NCBI GenBank assembly: GCA_946886565.1
Contig: CAMPIX010000028.1
Span: 1-22,589 of the forward strand
From: an uncultured Altererythrobacter sp.
GTDB taxonomy: Bacteria; Pseudomonadota; Alphaproteobacteria; Sphingomonadales; Sphingomonadaceae
Direction of reading: 5' to 3'
Length of the DNA: 22,589 nucleotides
Positions within the stretch are counted from its first letter, which is position 1, and every line of letters begins with the position of its first letter. Position numbers and translations under genes: made by a program. Of this stretch, positions 21,052-22,589 are shown piece after piece. Below the pieces are notes generated by a model, which ran no database searches, was not told the origin of the DNA, and worked only from the letters and a program-made list of their open reading frames with translations.

Positions 21052-22589
21052 ATGTCCAGCGCAGCCGACTCGATCACCCCCGAAATCGTCGAACAGCACG
21101 GCCTCAGCCCCGAGGAATACGAGCGCGTGCTGCATGCGCTGGGGCGCGAGCCGAACCTCGTCGAGCTCGGCATCTTCTCGGTGATGTGGTCCGAACATTG
21201 CAGCTACAAGTCCAGCCGCATCCACCTCAAGAAGCTGCCGACCGAGGCGCCGTGGGTGATCTGCGGCCCGGGCGAGAACGCGGGCGTGATCGACATCGGC
21301 GACGGTCAGGCCGCGATCTTCAAGATGGAGAGCCACAACCATCCGAGCTACATCGAGCCCTATCAGGGCGCGGCGACCGGCGTGGGCGGCATCCTGCGCG
21401 ACGTGTTCACGATGGGCGCACGCCCGGTCGCGAACATGAACGCACTGCGCTTCGGCCGGCCCGACCATCCGAAGGTGAAGCACCTCGTCAAGGGCGTGGT
21501 CGCGGGGATCGGCGGCTACGGCAACTGCGTGGGCGTGCCGACCGTGGGCGGAGAGACCAACTTCCACCCGGCCTACGACGGCAACATCCTCGTCAACGCG
21601 ATGACCGTGGGCGTCGCGGACGCCGACCGCATCTTCTACTCGGCCGCGACCGGGGTGGGCAATCCGATCGTCTATGTCGGCTCGAAGACCGGGCGCGACG
21701 GCATCCACGGCGCGACGATGGCGAGCGCCGATTTCGCCGAGGACGCCGAGGCCAAGCGCCCGACGGTGCAGGTCGGCGACCCGTTCACCGAGAAGCTGCT
21801 GATCGAGGCCTGCCTCGAACTGATGGCGACCGATGCGATCGTCGCGATCCAGGACATGGGCGCCGCGGGCCTGACCTCATCGAGCGTCGAGATGGCGACC
21901 AACGGCAAGGCCGGCATCCGGCTCGACATGAACCAGGTGCCCTGCCGCGAAGAGGGCATGACCCCCTACGAGATGATGCTGAGCGAGAGCCAGGAGCGCA
22001 TGCTCATGGTCTTGAAGCCCGGCAAGGAGGCGATGGCCGAGGCGATCTTTCGCAAGTGGGAGCTCGACTTCGCGGTCATCGGCGAGGTCACCGACACGCA
22101 GCACATGGTGCTCGAATTCGACGGTGAGGTGGTGTGCGACATCCCGCTCGGCCCGCTCGCTGCCGACGCGCCGCTCTACGACCGGCCCGCGATGAGCCGC
22201 GAGGACTACAAAGCCTGGGCGCAGGTCAAGCCGCTCGACAGCTTGCCCGAGAGCAGCGACATCGGCGCGGACCTGCTCAAGCTGATGGCCTGCCCCGACC
22301 TCGCCTCGCGCAAGTGGATCTGGGAGCAATACGACAGCCAAGTCGGTGCCGACACGCTCCAGACCGGCGGCGATGCGGCGGTGGTGCGCGTCCACGGCAC
22401 CCGCAAGGCGCTCGCGATCACCACCGACTGCACCCCGCGCTATTGTTACGCCGACCCCTACGAGGGCGGCAAGCAGGCGATCGCCGAGGCGTACCGCAAC
22501 CTCTGCGCGGTCGGCGCGCGCCCGCTGGCGGTCACCAACTGCCTCAACTTCGCCAATCCGCAGCGGCCCGAGATCATGGCCCAGCTCAC
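21052..22589 (+). CDS. purL: Phosphoribosylformylglycinamidine synthase subunit PurL, 3' end missing
   Basis: The frame is open from ATG 21052 to the window end: 512 codons of a protein usually about 720-740 residues long. PurL, with PurS and PurQ, makes FGAM from FGAR, glutamine and ATP in purine synthesis. Visible motifs are the catalytic His49 in [47 protein letters not shown], the Gly-rich [34 protein letters not shown] and [14 protein letters not shown]. The second AIRS-like half begins around [11 protein letters not shown]. The length and first half match the small, bacterial PurL form rather than the large fused PurL. An AAGGGG ribosome site precedes the ATG. Confidence 0.97.
   Translation, partial: MSSAADSITPEIVEQHGLSPEEYERVLHALGREPNLVELGIFSVMWSEHCSYKSSRIHLKKLPTEAPWVICGPGENAGVIDIGDGQAAIFKMESHNHPSYIEPYQGAATGVGGILRDVFTMGARPVANMNALRFGRPDHPKVKHLVKGVVAGIGGYGNCVGVPTVGGETNFHPAYDGNILVNAMTVGVADADRIFYSAATGVGNPIVYVGSKTGRDGIHGATMASADFAEDAEAKRPTVQVGDPFTEKLLIEACLELMATDAIVAIQDMGAAGLTSSSVEMATNGKAGIRLDMNQVPCREEGMTPYEMMLSESQERMLMVLKPGKEAMAEAIFRKWELDFAVIGEVTDTQHMVLEFDGEVVCDIPLGPLAADAPLYDRPAMSREDYKAWAQVKPLDSLPESSDIGADLLKLMACPDLASRKWIWEQYDSQVGADTLQTGGDAAVVRVHGTRKALAITTDCTPRYCYADPYEGGKQAIAEAYRNLCAVGARPLAVTNCLNFANPQRPEIMAQL

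Overview
The window is a GC-rich stretch of an alphaproteobacterial chromosome. The organism is most likely in the Sphingomonadales, with Erythrobacteraceae as the best guess. The evidence is the RpoD C-terminus, an HWE histidine kinase paired with a single-domain response regulator, a perfect EcfG-type promoter motif, a Caulobacter-like promoter at rpsD, and palindromic intergenic repeats. I cannot run a taxonomic search, so genus and species are left open. No rRNA, tRNA, CRISPR array, insertion sequence or prophage gene was seen.

Layout. (1) 1-3070: the 3' two thirds of rpoD, then a PAS-PAS-HWE histidine kinase whose stop overlaps the start of a FATGUY-type single-domain response regulator. 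After it lies a short intergenic stretch with an exact GGAAC-N16-CGTT motif, small hairpins and a strong intrinsic terminator, which I read as a candidate stress-induced small RNA. (2) 3072-4652: an MFS transporter on the minus strand with two extra N-terminal membrane segments. (3) 4749-8138: a tightly packed plus-strand cluster, rpiB-glyA-nrdR, then an ORF joining a GIY-YIG nuclease domain to a TrmJ-like tRNA 2'-O-methyltransferase. The linker of that ORF is encoded by a 134-bp palindromic repeat. (4) 8135-9375: a PchB/AroQ-like chorismate mutase (minus) and rpsD (plus), with a rpsD promoter whose -35 region is tandemly duplicated, and a terminator shared with the next gene. (5) 9419-12418: a secreted S9 peptidase (minus), then a probably 5'-shortened hypothetical gene overlapping a DUF421/YetF membrane protein gene (plus). 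(6) 12433-20230: a long minus-strand series, in transcription order xseB, ispA, coaD, [palindromic repeat], ppiA, [second repeat type], queA, ABC ATPase, ABC permease, DUF481 protein, tgt. (7) 20361-22589: a polytopic membrane protein and the 5' two thirds of purL on the plus strand.

How the genes work together. Most are housekeeping genes: one-carbon and purine metabolism (glyA, purL), pentose phosphate (rpiB), ribonucleotide reductase control (nrdR), translation (rpsD, queA, tgt, trmJ-like), CoA (coaD), isoprenoids (ispA) and DNA repair (xseB). QueA and Tgt both act in queuosine synthesis on tRNA, and here they bracket an ABC exporter and an outer-membrane beta-barrel in one apparent operon. 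The most unusual items are the repeat-made GIY-YIG/TrmJ fusion with a related repeat about 11 kb away, and the EcfG-promoter-to-terminator unit next to a kinase/regulator pair of the type that feeds the alphaproteobacterial general stress response.
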